Below the pieces are notes generated by a model. The model was not told where the DNA came from and did no database searches. It worked only from the letters and a program-made list of their open reading frames with translations. This document shows, in pieces, positions 8,136 to 17,626 of a DNA stretch of 64,000 nt (within the stretch, counting starts at the first letter, position 1; the number at the start of each line of letters is the position of its first letter). This stretch comes from Veillonella nakazawae (GTDB lineage: Bacteria; Bacillota; Negativicutes; Veillonellales; Veillonellaceae). Made by a program: the position numbers and the translations under genes. Where the stretch lies: the NCBI RefSeq assembly GCF_013393365.1, contig NZ_AP022321.1, positions 147,001 to 211,000 of the forward strand, in the 5' to 3' direction.

Positions 8136-10691
8136 ATGGATAAACAGCAATTAGCAAATAAAATTTGGGAATCGGCCAATAAATTGCGCTCTAAAATTGA
8201 GGCAAATGAGTATAAAGATTATATATTAGGATTCATGTTTTACAAGTTTTTGTCTCAAAAAGAGGAGGAGTTATTAAGTACACAGTATCAAATAGCAAAA
8301 ACGGAATATAAATCTGTTTTAGTAGAATCAAATGTAGAATTATGTGATGCTATTCGAGATGATTTGTACTATTTTATACCATATAATCATTTGTTTTCTA
8401 CATGGATTCAGGATGGAAACCAGCTTGATGTAGGTAGAGTACAAGATGCGTTAAATTCTTTTGAACGTTTATTGAATGATCAATATAACCGAATATACAA
8501 AGGTATTTTTGACACATTGCAATTAGGTTTAACTAAGTTAGGTGATAACTCTGGGGCCCAATCTAAAGCTATTCAACAATTAATTTCGTTAATTGATGAA
8601 ATACCAATGGATGGTTCCCAGGATTATGATGTGTTGGGATTTGTATATGAATATTTGATTTCGAATTTTGCTGCCAATGCAGGTAAAAAAGCGGGTGAAT
8701 TTTATACTCCTCATGAAGTCTCTGTTTTGATGTCAGAAGTTGTAGCACATCATTTGCAAGGTCAAAATGAAATTTCAATTTATGACCCAACAAGTGGATC
8801 AGGGTCACTGTTGATAAATATTGGTAAAAGTATTGAGAAATATAGAAAAGACAAGAATAGTATTAAATACTATGCTCAAGAGCTAAAAGAAGCGACGTAT
8901 AATTTGACGCGAATGAACCTTATTATGCGCAATATTCAACCGTCTAATATCATGGTTAGAAACGCGGATACATTAGAAGATGATTGGCCTTATTTTGATG
9001 AAGCAGACCCTCAACAAACGTATAATCCGTTATATCTAGATGCTGTCGTATCTAATCCTCCATATTCTCAACACTGGGACCCAAAAGGAAAAGAAAATGA
9101 TCCTAGATACAGTCGATTTGGGCTAGCGCCTGCTACAAAAGCGGACTATGCTTTTTTACTTCATGATTTATATCATTTACGACCCAATGGTATTATGACA
9201 ATCGTATTGCCACATGGTGTATTGTTCCGTGGGGATAGTGAAGGACAGATTCGTAAAGCTCTTATTGATAATAATCATATTGATGCTATTATTGGGTTGC
9301 CAGCGAATATTTTCTTTGGTACAAGTATCCCTACAATCATTATGGTATTACGTCAGAAGAGAGAGAATCAGGATGTACTTGTTATTGATGCTTCAGAATA
9401 TTTTGTGAAAGCCAATAAGAATAATAAGTTACAGGCGTCAGATATTCGTCGTATCGTAGATGCTTATTGTAAAAGAGATACGATTCCTGGATATTGTACA
9501 GTCGTATCTCGCGATGAGATTATAAGTAATGATTACAATTTAAATATTCCACGCTATGTAGATACATCTAAGAATGATGAAATATATGATATATATGGTA
9601 TTGTTCATGGCGGTATTCCATATGGTGAGATAGAAAGATTATCTCCGTATTGGAATGTATTTGAAGGACTTGATAAAGAAATCTTCAAACAAGGCCAAGA
9701 TGGATACTATTCATTGGTAGAGGGAGATATTGCCAAGATTGTGCATGATTATCCTACTGTAAATGTATATACAGACTCTTTAGTTTCAAAGATTGATCAT
9801 TATATAGAACATGTTGCTAAGGCTGTTATTAATGAGTTTAAAGATGGAATGGATGAAACTGTTTGGCACTCATTGTCAGAAGAGTTATTTGAACAATTTT
9901 CTAATATACCATTAATCGATACCTATGATATCTATCAAATTATGAGTGATAATTGGTCTAAAATTACATTAGATATCGATAAAATGGGACATAATGGTAA
10001 AGCCTTGGTTGCTTCTGTAGAACCAAATATGGTAATGAAAAAGAAAAATAATAAACAAGTAGAGGTTCAAGACGGGTGGAAAGGGGCTATTGTTCCTTTT
10101 GGATTAGTGCAAGAATTATATTTGCAGAATGAACTTTCAAATCTAACACATATAGAGAATGAACTTGAAGCGATTAAAGAGCGAATCGCTGAACTTGCTG
10201 AAGCTGTACCGATGGATTATCAAGATATGGAATTCTTGAATGATGATAGAACTGGGTTTGTGAAGACACCATTGAATGCAGCTGTTAAGGTTTATAAGGA
10301 TGAACCCGAATTATATCCATTATTAAAGGCTGTTAAAGATTTATATGCTAAAGAAACAAAACTAAAAAAACGTCAGAAAGAAGCTGTAGCTGAGTTAGCA
10401 GATGCTACAAAATATCGTATAGAAAATCTTACTGATAAACAAATAGATGAATTGTTATATCAACATTGGATTTTACCAGCAATAAATGAACTAAAAGCGT
10501 ATTCAAAAAAGATTATTAATGATTTTGTTCAGTCTTTACGTGATGTAGCAAATAAATATGGAACTTCATTACAATCTATAGATAATGACATTAGAGTAGT
10601 AGAGCAAGAGTTGATTACATCATTACGTGAGTTAGAAGCTAATGACGATATGGGGATATCCGCCTTATTAGAATTGTTAGGAGCAAAATGA
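8136..10691 (+). CDS. hsdM: type I restriction-modification system methyltransferase subunit HsdM
   Basis: 851 aa from the ATG at 8136, which has GAGGTGG directly upstream. An N-terminal helical HsdM_N domain (about residues 1-150) is followed by the N6-adenine methylase domain: motif I DPTSGSGSL at about residue 217 (S-adenosylmethionine binding) and motif IV NPPY at about residue 307 (catalysis). The protein is longer than many HsdM subunits (often 500-600 aa) because of a C-terminal region rich in charged helices, probably coiled coils, from about residue 660 on. Together with HsdS it methylates the recognition site and protects host DNA. Its stop overlaps the hsdS start (ATGA), showing tight coupling. 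Confidence 0.95.
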   Translation: MDKQQLANKIWESANKLRSKIEANEYKDYILGFMFYKFLSQKEEELLSTQYQIAKTEYKSVLVESNVELCDAIRDDLYYFIPYNHLFSTWIQDGNQLDVGRVQDALNSFERLLNDQYNRIYKGIFDTLQLGLTKLGDNSGAQSKAIQQLISLIDEIPMDGSQDYDVLGFVYEYLISNFAANAGKKAGEFYTPHEVSVLMSEVVAHHLQGQNEISIYDPTSGSGSLLINIGKSIEKYRKDKNSIKYYAQELKEATYNLTRMNLIMRNIQPSNIMVRNADTLEDDWPYFDEADPQQTYNPLYLDAVVSNPPYSQHWDPKGKENDPRYSRFGLAPATKADYAFLLHDLYHLRPNGIMTIVLPHGVLFRGDSEGQIRKALIDNNHIDAIIGLPANIFFGTSIPTIIMVLRQKRENQDVLVIDASEYFVKANKNNKLQASDIRRIVDAYCKRDTIPGYCTVVSRDEIISNDYNLNIPRYVDTSKNDEIYDIYGIVHGGIPYGEIERLSPYWNVFEGLDKEIFKQGQDGYYSLVEGDIAKIVHDYPTVNVYTDSLVSKIDHYIEHVAKAVINEFKDGMDETVWHSLSEELFEQFSNIPLIDTYDIYQIMSDNWSKITLDIDKMGHNGKALVASVEPNMVMKKKNNKQVEVQDGWKGAIVPFGLVQELYLQNELSNLTHIENELEAIKERIAELAEAVPMDYQDMEFLNDDRTGFVKTPLNAAVKVYKDEPELYPLLKAVKDLYAKETKLKKRQKEAVAELADATKYRIENLTDKQIDELLYQHWILPAINELKAYSKKIINDFVQSLRDVANKYGTSLQSIDNDIRVVEQELITSLRELEANDDMGISALLELLGAK

Positions 10692-11932
10692 TGAATGCCA
10701 ATAAAAAAACTCCCAAGTTACGATTTAAAGGCTTTACTGATGATTGGGAACAGCGTAAGTTATCGGAATTAACCACTATGAATGCCCGAATTGGTTGGCA
10801 AAATTTACGAACTAGTGAATTTTTGGATAGTGGTGATTATTTACTAATTACAGGGACAGACTTTGATAATGGTCGTATTAAATATAGTACTTGTCATTAT
10901 GTAGAAAAAAAGAGATTTGATCAGGATACAAAAATACAATTAAGTACTGGTAGTATTCTCATTACAAAAGACGGTACTTTAGGTAAGGTAGCATTAGTAG
11001 AAGAGTTACCAAAGCCTGCAACTCTTAATGCTGGCGTTTTTAATGTACGCGTTAAAGATGATACTTTGTTGTCGTACAAATATTTATATCACTATCTTAA
11101 AGCGCCTTTTCTAATGAAATATGTTACTGCAAATGCAACTGGTGGTACTATCAAGCATTTAAATCAAAGCATATTAGTTGATTTTCCTATCCCAATTGCG
11201 GAAAAGCATGAGCAAGATAAAATTGCTAAATTACTTGATTCGTTAGAATTGATTATTACCCTTCATCAGCGTAAGATTGAGAAATTGAAGTTAAATAAGA
11301 GTGCACTTTTACAAAAAATGTTTCCTCAAAATAGATGTGCAGTTCCAGAAGTTCGGTTTAAGGGCTTTGCTGAAGATTGGGAACAGCGCAAGTTATCAGA
11401 TGTATTAGTTGAACGTAATGAACAAGAAGTAGAAACAAGGGAATATCCATTAATGTCATTTGTTCAAGGTCTTGGTGTAGTTCCAAAAGGTGAAAGGTAT
11501 GATAGAAGTTTTTTGGTGTTAGATCAATCGAAAAAATATAAAAGAACTGAATTAGGCGATTTTATATATAGCTCTAATAATTTGGAGACAGGATCCATAG
11601 GAATAAATAAAACTGGCAAAGCAGTTATATCACCTGTTTATAGTATTTTTCAAGGTGTATCTATTGGTGATAGTCAATTTATTGGAATAATGTCATTATT
11701 ACCAAAATTTATTGCTAAGATGATTCGATTTAGACAAGGTGTTGTATATGGGCAATGGAGAATTCATGAAACAGATTTTCTTGATATATCTGTATTGATA
11801 CCATCAGTTGATGAACGTACTAAAATAACACAATTAATTCTTAGTATCGAAGAAATTATTATCCTTCATCAGCGTAAGTTGGATCGTCTTATGTCAATAA
11901 AGAAAGCTTTACTTCAACAGTTATTTGTGTAG
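10688..11932 (+). CDS. hsdS: type I restriction-modification specificity subunit HsdS
   Basis: 414 aa with two half-subunits, each a target-recognition domain followed by a conserved helix. Both halves open with nearly the same segment (LRFKGFTDDWEQRKLS at about residue 11 and VRFKGFAEDWEQRKLS at about 220) and close with IITLHQRKIEKLK and IIILHQRKLDRLM. The two domains read the two half-sites of a bipartite DNA target; the central helices set their spacing. The variable parts between the repeats differ, so the recognition site is asymmetric. The DNA repeats (around 10721 and 11353) could promote domain exchange with other hsdS genes. It overlaps hsdM by four bases. Confidence 0.95.
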   Translation: MMNANKKTPKLRFKGFTDDWEQRKLSELTTMNARIGWQNLRTSEFLDSGDYLLITGTDFDNGRIKYSTCHYVEKKRFDQDTKIQLSTGSILITKDGTLGKVALVEELPKPATLNAGVFNVRVKDDTLLSYKYLYHYLKAPFLMKYVTANATGGTIKHLNQSILVDFPIPIAEKHEQDKIAKLLDSLELIITLHQRKIEKLKLNKSALLQKMFPQNRCAVPEVRFKGFAEDWEQRKLSDVLVERNEQEVETREYPLMSFVQGLGVVPKGERYDRSFLVLDQSKKYKRTELGDFIYSSNNLETGSIGINKTGKAVISPVYSIFQGVSIGDSQFIGIMSLLPKFIAKMIRFRQGVVYGQWRIHETDFLDISVLIPSVDERTKITQLILSIEEIIILHQRKLDRLMSIKKALLQQLFV

Positions 11933-11953
11933 ATTTAATAGATTAGGTGAATT

Positions 11954-14900
11954 ATGATTTTTACAAAAGAAGCTGATTTTGAATTAGCCCTTATTCAGCA
12001 ATTATCTAATCATGGATGGGAAACAGAGTGTATTGAATATCCAACAGAAGAGGCGCTTGTAAAGAATTGGGCAGATATTATTTATAAAAATAACTGTTCT
12101 CCTGACAAGCTGGACAAATATCCGTTGACTGATAGCGAGATGAATCAAATCTTAATGCAACTTAAGATGTTGAAAAGCCCTGCCATGATAAATGATTGGA
12201 TAAATGGTAAAGTTGTTACTATTAAACGTGATAATCAAGCTGATATGATGCATTTGGGGAAAAATGTATCACTTAAGATTTTTGATCGTAACGAAATCGC
12301 TTCTGGCCAAAGTGTTTATCAAATAGCACGTCAACCTCAATTTAAAGGACTTAATGATGTTTCTAGAGATAGACGTGGAGATATCATGTTGCTAATTAAT
12401 GGAATGCCTGTTATTCATATTGAATTGAAACGTTCAGGCGTTCCGGTTGATTTTGCAATTAATCAAATCGATTTATATAATCGTCGTGGCTTGTTCTCTG
12501 GATTATTTGCTTTAATACAAATTTTTGTGGCTATGACACCAGAAGAAACGGTATATTTTGCTAATCCTGGAAATGGAGAACCTTTAAAGTCAGAATTTCA
12601 ATTTCATTGGGCCGATGTAAACAATGAAATTATAGGGGATTGGGCTCAAATTGCCGGAACGTTGTTAGCAATTCCTTTAGCGCATGAATTGTTAGGGTTT
12701 TATACAATTCCAGATAGCTCTGACGGTGTCCTCAAAGTGATGCGTAGCTATCAGTATTATGCAGCAAGTCGTATTGCCGATATAGTTAGTAAAGCTGATT
12801 GGGGATATACCAGTCCTCTAGGTGGGTATATTTGGCATACAACAGGATCTGGTAAAACTATGACATCGTTTAAAACGGCGCAGATTATTGCGAGTGTAGG
12901 CGATGCTGATAAAATCGTATTTCTTGTGGACCGTGTTGAATTAGGAACACAGTCTTTGCAGGCATATCAAGGGTTTGCCGACTCTGCCACATCCGTAGAA
13001 GGTACAGAAAGTGGTACTGTATTACTGAAAAAACTAGATAGCATTGAACCAAAGGATATGATTATTGTTTCCTCTATTCAAAAGATGAATCAATTATCTA
13101 AAGATGATACACGCGACGATATGTTGAACCGTGTTAAGGGAAAGCGATTGGTCTTTATTTTTGATGAATGTCATCGCAATACTTTTGGCGATATGTTGAG
13201 AGCAATTAAGGAAACCTTCCCTCATGCTTTATTATTTGGTTTTACAGGTACGCCAATTTTTAAAGATAATGCAAAGAAAACATTAGCCACTGCCGATTTA
13301 TTTGGTGATGAATTACATCGCTATTGTATTTCTGATGGTATTCGAGATAAAAATGTTTTAGGTTTTGATATTACATCTGTACCGACATATAGTGATGAAG
13401 ATTTACGTAATGCTGTTGCATTACGTGAGGTTGGTGCTAATACCGTTAGTGATGTTATGGAATCTCCCGAAAAAAGAGAAGCCTATTACCATTTTATAAA
13501 TAATGTACCTATGGTTCGAGATTATGAACGTGGATATACAAGAGGTATTGAGGATTATATAGAAAATGGGCATTATGATAATGATGACCATCGTAGAGCT
13601 GTAATTGAAGATATTTACAATAAATGGTTGGTACAAAGTTATAAAGGATTATTCCATGGTATTTTAGCAACCCATAGTATATCTGAAGCGATTTCTTATT
13701 ATCGATTGTTTAGACGCAGTGTACCTAATCTAAAAGTAGTGGCCTTATTTGACCCTACTGTAGATGGTGAAATGGATCCTACAACCGCTGTTATCAAAGA
13801 TGAAGCATTGGAAGAAATCTTAGAGGACTATAATACATATTTTAATCAAAAATTTACTGTATCAAGTTATACTTCATTTAAGCGTGATGTTTGTGCTAGA
13901 CTTGCGCATAAGCTGCAATATCGTTCTAATGATGTAGAAATTGATACAGATAAATACATTGATGTTGTAATTGTCGTTAAACAATTACTGACAGGTTTTG
14001 ATTCAAAATATGTAAATACGCTATATGTTGATAAAATTATGGCTTATGAAGAGATAGTACAAGCTTTCTCTAGAACAAACCGTTTATATGGTCCAGAGAA
14101 ACCATTTGGTAGCATTAGATATTATCGTAAGATACATACTATGTCTCGTAACATTCAAGATGCTTTTAGGTTATATTCTGGATCGGTACCTGAAGGGTTA
14201 TATGCAGATAAAAAAGATCAGAATATTCGCAAAATGAATGTTATAGTAGAGGATATTTCAGATTTGTTTATATCAGAAGGTATAGAATACTATTCAAAAT
14301 TACCGGATAATATAGCGAGTCGACATAAATTTGGTCGCTTATTCTATCAATTGCGTATCTTAATGGAAGCCATTCGTCTGCAGATGTTTACGTGGCAAAA
14401 GAATATTGATGAGAAACTAGGACTAAATTTAGATGAGGAAACGTATAACACATTAGCAGTTCGATATGGTGAATTATATAGCTCTAGTACACCTGATGGT
14501 AAAGCTAATCCAGTGATTCCTTTTGATATAACTGCCAAAGCTCATAAGCAAGAGTCTATTCGGATTGATGCTGATTATATGAATAAAAATTTTGAGAAGT
14601 ATATCAGAGCATATAATATTGATGACTTTGATAAGACATTAATTGATCAATTAAGAATGATGCTTCATAAAAGTTTTGCGCAATTATCGCAAGATGAACA
14701 ACGTGCTGCCAGACAAATTTTGGTTGATATAGAACATAAGCGATTAGTTATTGATGAAAATAAGACTTTGACTGATTATATTAATGAATATATGAATGTC
14801 GACTGGAATGCAAAGATACAGTATTGTATTTACTTGTTGGGGGTAGACGAAGCTAAGCTGAGGGCTTTGTTAAATGCTCATGTTAATGAAACTAATATTG

Positions 14901-15064
14901 ATGAATATGGACGCTTTAATGACTTGATTTCTACTGTAGATATTGAGCGAGCTAAACAAAATTTAGGAATTGTTGAGCAACCCCATTGGAAATGTATAAT
15001 TAAAATTAAAAATATACTTAGAGAGTTTGTTATTTATAATAAGCTTGATGGGTATAAATCGTAA
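11954..15064 (+). CDS. hsdR: type I restriction enzyme motor/nuclease subunit HsdR
   Basis: 1036 aa, normal for HsdR. The N-terminal PD-(D/E)xK nuclease is seen as GDIMLLI followed by HIELKRSG (D143, E157, K159), with the usual family start of FTKEADFELALIQQL. The superfamily 2 helicase motor follows: Walker A TTGSGKT at about residue 297, DECH at about 404 and GFTGTPIF (motif III region). The C-terminal helical part binds the methylase core. The complex translocates and cleaves unmethylated foreign DNA. It starts 21 bases after hsdS and ends in a terminator. The reading frame is intact, so the system is probably functional. Confidence 0.96.
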   Translation: MIFTKEADFELALIQQLSNHGWETECIEYPTEEALVKNWADIIYKNNCSPDKLDKYPLTDSEMNQILMQLKMLKSPAMINDWINGKVVTIKRDNQADMMHLGKNVSLKIFDRNEIASGQSVYQIARQPQFKGLNDVSRDRRGDIMLLINGMPVIHIELKRSGVPVDFAINQIDLYNRRGLFSGLFALIQIFVAMTPEETVYFANPGNGEPLKSEFQFHWADVNNEIIGDWAQIAGTLLAIPLAHELLGFYTIPDSSDGVLKVMRSYQYYAASRIADIVSKADWGYTSPLGGYIWHTTGSGKTMTSFKTAQIIASVGDADKIVFLVDRVELGTQSLQAYQGFADSATSVEGTESGTVLLKKLDSIEPKDMIIVSSIQKMNQLSKDDTRDDMLNRVKGKRLVFIFDECHRNTFGDMLRAIKETFPHALLFGFTGTPIFKDNAKKTLATADLFGDELHRYCISDGIRDKNVLGFDITSVPTYSDEDLRNAVALREVGANTVSDVMESPEKREAYYHFINNVPMVRDYERGYTRGIEDYIENGHYDNDDHRRAVIEDIYNKWLVQSYKGLFHGILATHSISEAISYYRLFRRSVPNLKVVALFDPTVDGEMDPTTAVIKDEALEEILEDYNTYFNQKFTVSSYTSFKRDVCARLAHKLQYRSNDVEIDTDKYIDVVIVVKQLLTGFDSKYVNTLYVDKIMAYEEIVQAFSRTNRLYGPEKPFGSIRYYRKIHTMSRNIQDAFRLYSGSVPEGLYADKKDQNIRKMNVIVEDISDLFISEGIEYYSKLPDNIASRHKFGRLFYQLRILMEAIRLQMFTWQKNIDEKLGLNLDEETYNTLAVRYGELYSSSTPDGKANPVIPFDITAKAHKQESIRIDADYMNKNFEKYIRAYNIDDFDKTLIDQLRMMLHKSFAQLSQDEQRAARQILVDIEHKRLVIDENKTLTDYINEYMNVDWNAKIQYCIYLLGVDEAKLRALLNAHVNETNIDEYGRFNDLISTVDIERAKQNLGIVEQPHWKCIIKIKNILREFVIYNKLDGYKS

Positions 15065-15087
15065 ATTTGCTTTACAGTATACTATAA

Positions 15088-15117
15088 AAATAGCAGGATT
15101 ATTCTCCTGCTATTTTT
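15088..15117 (+). terminator. hsd operon terminator
   Basis: AAATAGCAGGA pairs with TCCTGCTATTT over a short loop, followed by a T run, 23 bases after the hsdR stop codon. Confidence 0.9.
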
Positions 15118-15151
15118 TGTTATGCTCTAAACTTTCACAATACTCATATAA

Positions 15152-15221
15152 ATATGACGGGAAAGTGAGAATAAAAAAGTATCATATATCTTGATAGTGA
15201 TTTTGAGTGGTGCTGTAAAAT
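15152..15221. repeat. right copy of imperfect direct repeat bracketing the hsd genes
   Basis: It matches 7652-7719 as described there; the first 25 bases carry two mismatches. It lies between the hsd terminator and the toxin-antitoxin promoter, so the repeat could mark the boundary of an inserted restriction cassette or be a shared regulatory site. Confidence 0.6.
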
Positions 15222-15227
15222 TTGATG

Positions 15228-15256
15228 TTGAATTTACCTGATAATTTAACTACAAT
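15228..15256 (+). promoter_or_regulatory. promoter of the Phd/ParE toxin-antitoxin operon
   Basis: TTGAAT and TACAAT are separated by 17 bases, about 60 bases before the antitoxin start. Antitoxins of this family usually repress their own promoter, so an operator is expected nearby. Confidence 0.6.
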
Positions 15257-15315
15257 AGTGATAAGGTATTTAAAAGATGAGTGTTATATCACTAAAGTAT
15301 TGTGGAGGTGATTGG

Positions 15316-15561
15316 ATGCCGAATATAAAACCTATTTCAGATTTACGTAACTATTCTGAAGTTTTACGAGATGTTACTATAGATAGTCCAGTATTCTTAA
15401 CTAAAAATGGTAGAGGCCGATATGCCATTATGGATATCCAAGATTATGAACGTGTAATGGCTACAATAAAACTTATGGGCGCTTTAGAGAGCGGTCGTAA
15501 GTCTGGTGAAGAACAAGGATGGATTTCATCAGAGCAACTAAAGAGTGAATTGGGGATTTAA
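15316..15561 (+). CDS. Phd/YefM-family antitoxin
   Basis: 81 aa from the ATG at 15316, with GGAGGTGA seven bases upstream; an earlier in-frame start at 15277 has no comparable site. The sequence MPNIKPISDLRNYSEVLRDV followed by PVFLTKNGRGRYAIMDIQDY is the classic Phd/YefM N-terminal DNA-binding fold, and the C-terminal helix (SEEQGWISSEQLKSEL region) is the part that wraps the toxin. It neutralises the ParE/RelE-type partner encoded two bases downstream and likely autoregulates the operon. Confidence 0.9.
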   Translation: MPNIKPISDLRNYSEVLRDVTIDSPVFLTKNGRGRYAIMDIQDYERVMATIKLMGALESGRKSGEEQGWISSEQLKSELGI

Positions 15562-15563
15562 TT

Positions 15564-15884
15564 ATGAATAATCAAATTAGCTATGCACCAAAAGCACGAG
15601 AAGATTTGCTAGAAATAAAATCTTTTATAGAAGAAGAATCAGGTGATATTGAGTTAGCTAAGAAAACCATTTCGGATATAGTGACTACAAATGAATCGTT
15701 GTGTATATTTCCAGAAATGGGACAGCGATTATTGATTAATCTAGGGAGTAAAATTGAATACAGATATTTACTTTGTCATAATTATTTAAGTTTTTACCGT
15801 TACTTAGATCGGACTATCTATATTGATAGAATATTAAACAGTAGACGTGATTATCTTAGAATATTATTAGATGAAGTACATTAG
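15564..15884 (+). CDS. RelE/ParE-family toxin
   Basis: 106 aa. The order of elements (YAPKAREDLLEIKSFIEEES helix pair, ETNES-like helix, CIFPEMGQRL, then YRYLLCHNYLSFYRYLDRTI strands and the basic RILNSRRDYLRIL end) fits the RelE/ParE fold. ParE members block DNA gyrase and RelE members cleave mRNA at the ribosome; the visible residues do not decide which. It follows the antitoxin by two bases. Adjacent to the restriction system, it may help keep the island in the chromosome. Confidence 0.88.
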   Translation: MNNQISYAPKAREDLLEIKSFIEEESGDIELAKKTISDIVTTNESLCIFPEMGQRLLINLGSKIEYRYLLCHNYLSFYRYLDRTIYIDRILNSRRDYLRILLDEVH

Positions 15885-15891
15885 TTCTTAT

Positions 15892-15922
15892 AAGCACTAT
15901 CGTTAATCGATGGTGCTTTTTT
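15892..15922 (+). terminator. toxin-antitoxin operon terminator
   Basis: AAGCACTATCG pairs with CGATGGTGCTT around TTAAT, followed by a T run. The loop and nearby stem resemble the terminator at 7997-8034 (both share ATCGTTAAT). Confidence 0.88.
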
Positions 15923-15979
15923 ATGGGCTTTACTTAAAGTCCTTTAATAAAGTCCCGTCTTTCATAAATCCTCGAAGAG

Positions 15980-15988
15980 TGATACAAT
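15980..15988 (+). promoter_or_regulatory. candidate promoter of the ECF transporter operon
   Basis: TGATACAAT is an extended -10 box 36 bases upstream of the first ECF gene. No strong -35 box is seen. Confidence 0.45.
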
Positions 15989-16024
15989 ATAGATTATATA
16001 TTCATTTTTAGAAAAGAGGCTATT

Positions 16025-17626
16025 ATGGAACGGATTCAAGATCTTGTGTACACGCATGTGCAGGGTGGCCAGTTTAGATGGGTCACTGTCAGCACATTGA
16101 TGCTCGCATTGGGCACGATATTGCATTTGGTGAGCCCTAGTGTGGCTGGGGTAACACCGAACTGGACAATTGCTACGTACTGCGTAGCTATTTTATTGAC
16201 ACGTCCTAGTTTAAGTCAAACATTGGGGATTGGCCTTGTAGCGGCCCTCATCAATGTTTTGACATCTAAGTCAGCATTCCCTTACGGCAACTTGTTGTCT
16301 GAACCAGGCGGTGCTTTGACCGCAGCTCTCGTGACGCGCGCTATGTTGTCCGTGAAGTTCCGTAAAATTGATGGTTTTGATTTGACGCCAATCCTATCTG
16401 GCTTCTTAGCGACTGTTGTATCTGGCGGTATCTTCGTTACTATTTTGTGGAAAGTATTGGACCTACCAGACAATGTATATATGTATGGTATGTGGCCGAT
16501 GGTTCTTATCGTAGGCGCTTTGAACGGTGCCATTACGCCAATCTTGTACATTCCGGCACAACGTCTATTCTCCAAACGCGGAATGTTGCCAAGTACAGAT
16601 CAATTGACATCTGACCATAGTCATATGACGATTTTGCCTGAGCGCCAAGCGAAGATTTCCATTGAACACGTAAATTACTACCATCCTAAGGCGACTACAC
16701 CATCTCTTGAAAACATCAATCTTGATGTATATGATGGTGACTTCCTCGTTGTGACTGGTCCTGCCGGTTGTGGTAAAAGTACCCTTTGTATGGCTATGGT
16801 AGGGGCTGTGCCTAAATTCTACGGCGGCCGTCTTGAAGGCATGGTTTTCGTAGATGGCAAAGCGACTACGCAAATGGAAATTCCTGAATTGGCTAATCAC
16901 ATCGGTGTAGTTCTCGCTGATTACGACACTCAACTCGTAACGATGACAGTTCGTGAAGAAGTGGCCTTTGCTATGGAAAATCGCGGTTATGACCGTGAAA
17001 CCATCAAAGCTCGTTCTGAAGAGGTATTTGCACAAGTAGGTCTTATCGGCTTAGAAGATCGCAAAATCACTAGTCTATCCGGTGGTCAACGCCAACGTTT
17101 GGCCATCGCTTCCGTATTGGCTACGAACCCAACTGTTCTAGTTCTTGATGAACCAACAAGCTCCCTCGACCCAGATGGGACTGCCGAATTATATCGCCTC
17201 GTAGGTGATTTGAACAAGAAACACGGTATTACCGTTGTCGTTATCGACCATGACTTACACGCTGTATTGCCGTATGCAAACCGCATGGCTCTCATGGTGG
17301 ATGGCTCTATTGCGTGTGATGACGATGTACCAACTACGCTTCGTTACATGTACGAACACAATATTCACGTTGATGCATTGCCATCCGTGTTCACTACGTA
17401 TATGGAACTTGAACAAGCGGGCTTCCACAGCGATGAGCCTTGGCTCAGCATCGAGTCTGCTATCAAGGGCTTGCACCAAATTGAAATGGCTCATGCTATT
17501 CAAACGGAGGTGCATGGTGAAAGCAACTCTAACAATAACCAAACCAATACTACTGTAGTAAAAGATAGAAAACCGATTCAACGCGTTGATGATGTACAAG
17601 GAAAGGACGGTGGCGCTCATGCTTAA
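16025..17626 (+). CDS. ECF transporter fusion: membrane S-like domain plus ATPase (EcfA)
   Basis: 533 aa. Residues about 17-175 form five to six membrane helices resembling an ECF substrate-binding (S) component. From about residue 212 a complete ABC ATPase follows: Walker A GPAGCGKST at about 245, signature LSGGQRQR at about 351 and Walker B VLVLDEPTSSLD. ECF S components are usually separate proteins, so the covalent S-ATPase fusion is a notable arrangement. The C-terminal 60 residues are polar and low in complexity. The next ATPase overlaps its 3' end by eight bases. The transported compound (vitamin, amino acid or metal) cannot be told from the sequence; TrpP-type S components are a loose resemblance only. 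Confidence 0.85.
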   Translation: MERIQDLVYTHVQGGQFRWVTVSTLMLALGTILHLVSPSVAGVTPNWTIATYCVAILLTRPSLSQTLGIGLVAALINVLTSKSAFPYGNLLSEPGGALTAALVTRAMLSVKFRKIDGFDLTPILSGFLATVVSGGIFVTILWKVLDLPDNVYMYGMWPMVLIVGALNGAITPILYIPAQRLFSKRGMLPSTDQLTSDHSHMTILPERQAKISIEHVNYYHPKATTPSLENINLDVYDGDFLVVTGPAGCGKSTLCMAMVGAVPKFYGGRLEGMVFVDGKATTQMEIPELANHIGVVLADYDTQLVTMTVREEVAFAMENRGYDRETIKARSEEVFAQVGLIGLEDRKITSLSGGQRQRLAIASVLATNPTVLVLDEPTSSLDPDGTAELYRLVGDLNKKHGITVVVIDHDLHAVLPYANRMALMVDGSIACDDDVPTTLRYMYEHNIHVDALPSVFTTYMELEQAGFHSDEPWLSIESAIKGLHQIEMAHAIQTEVHGESNSNNNQTNTTVVKDRKPIQRVDDVQGKDGGAHA

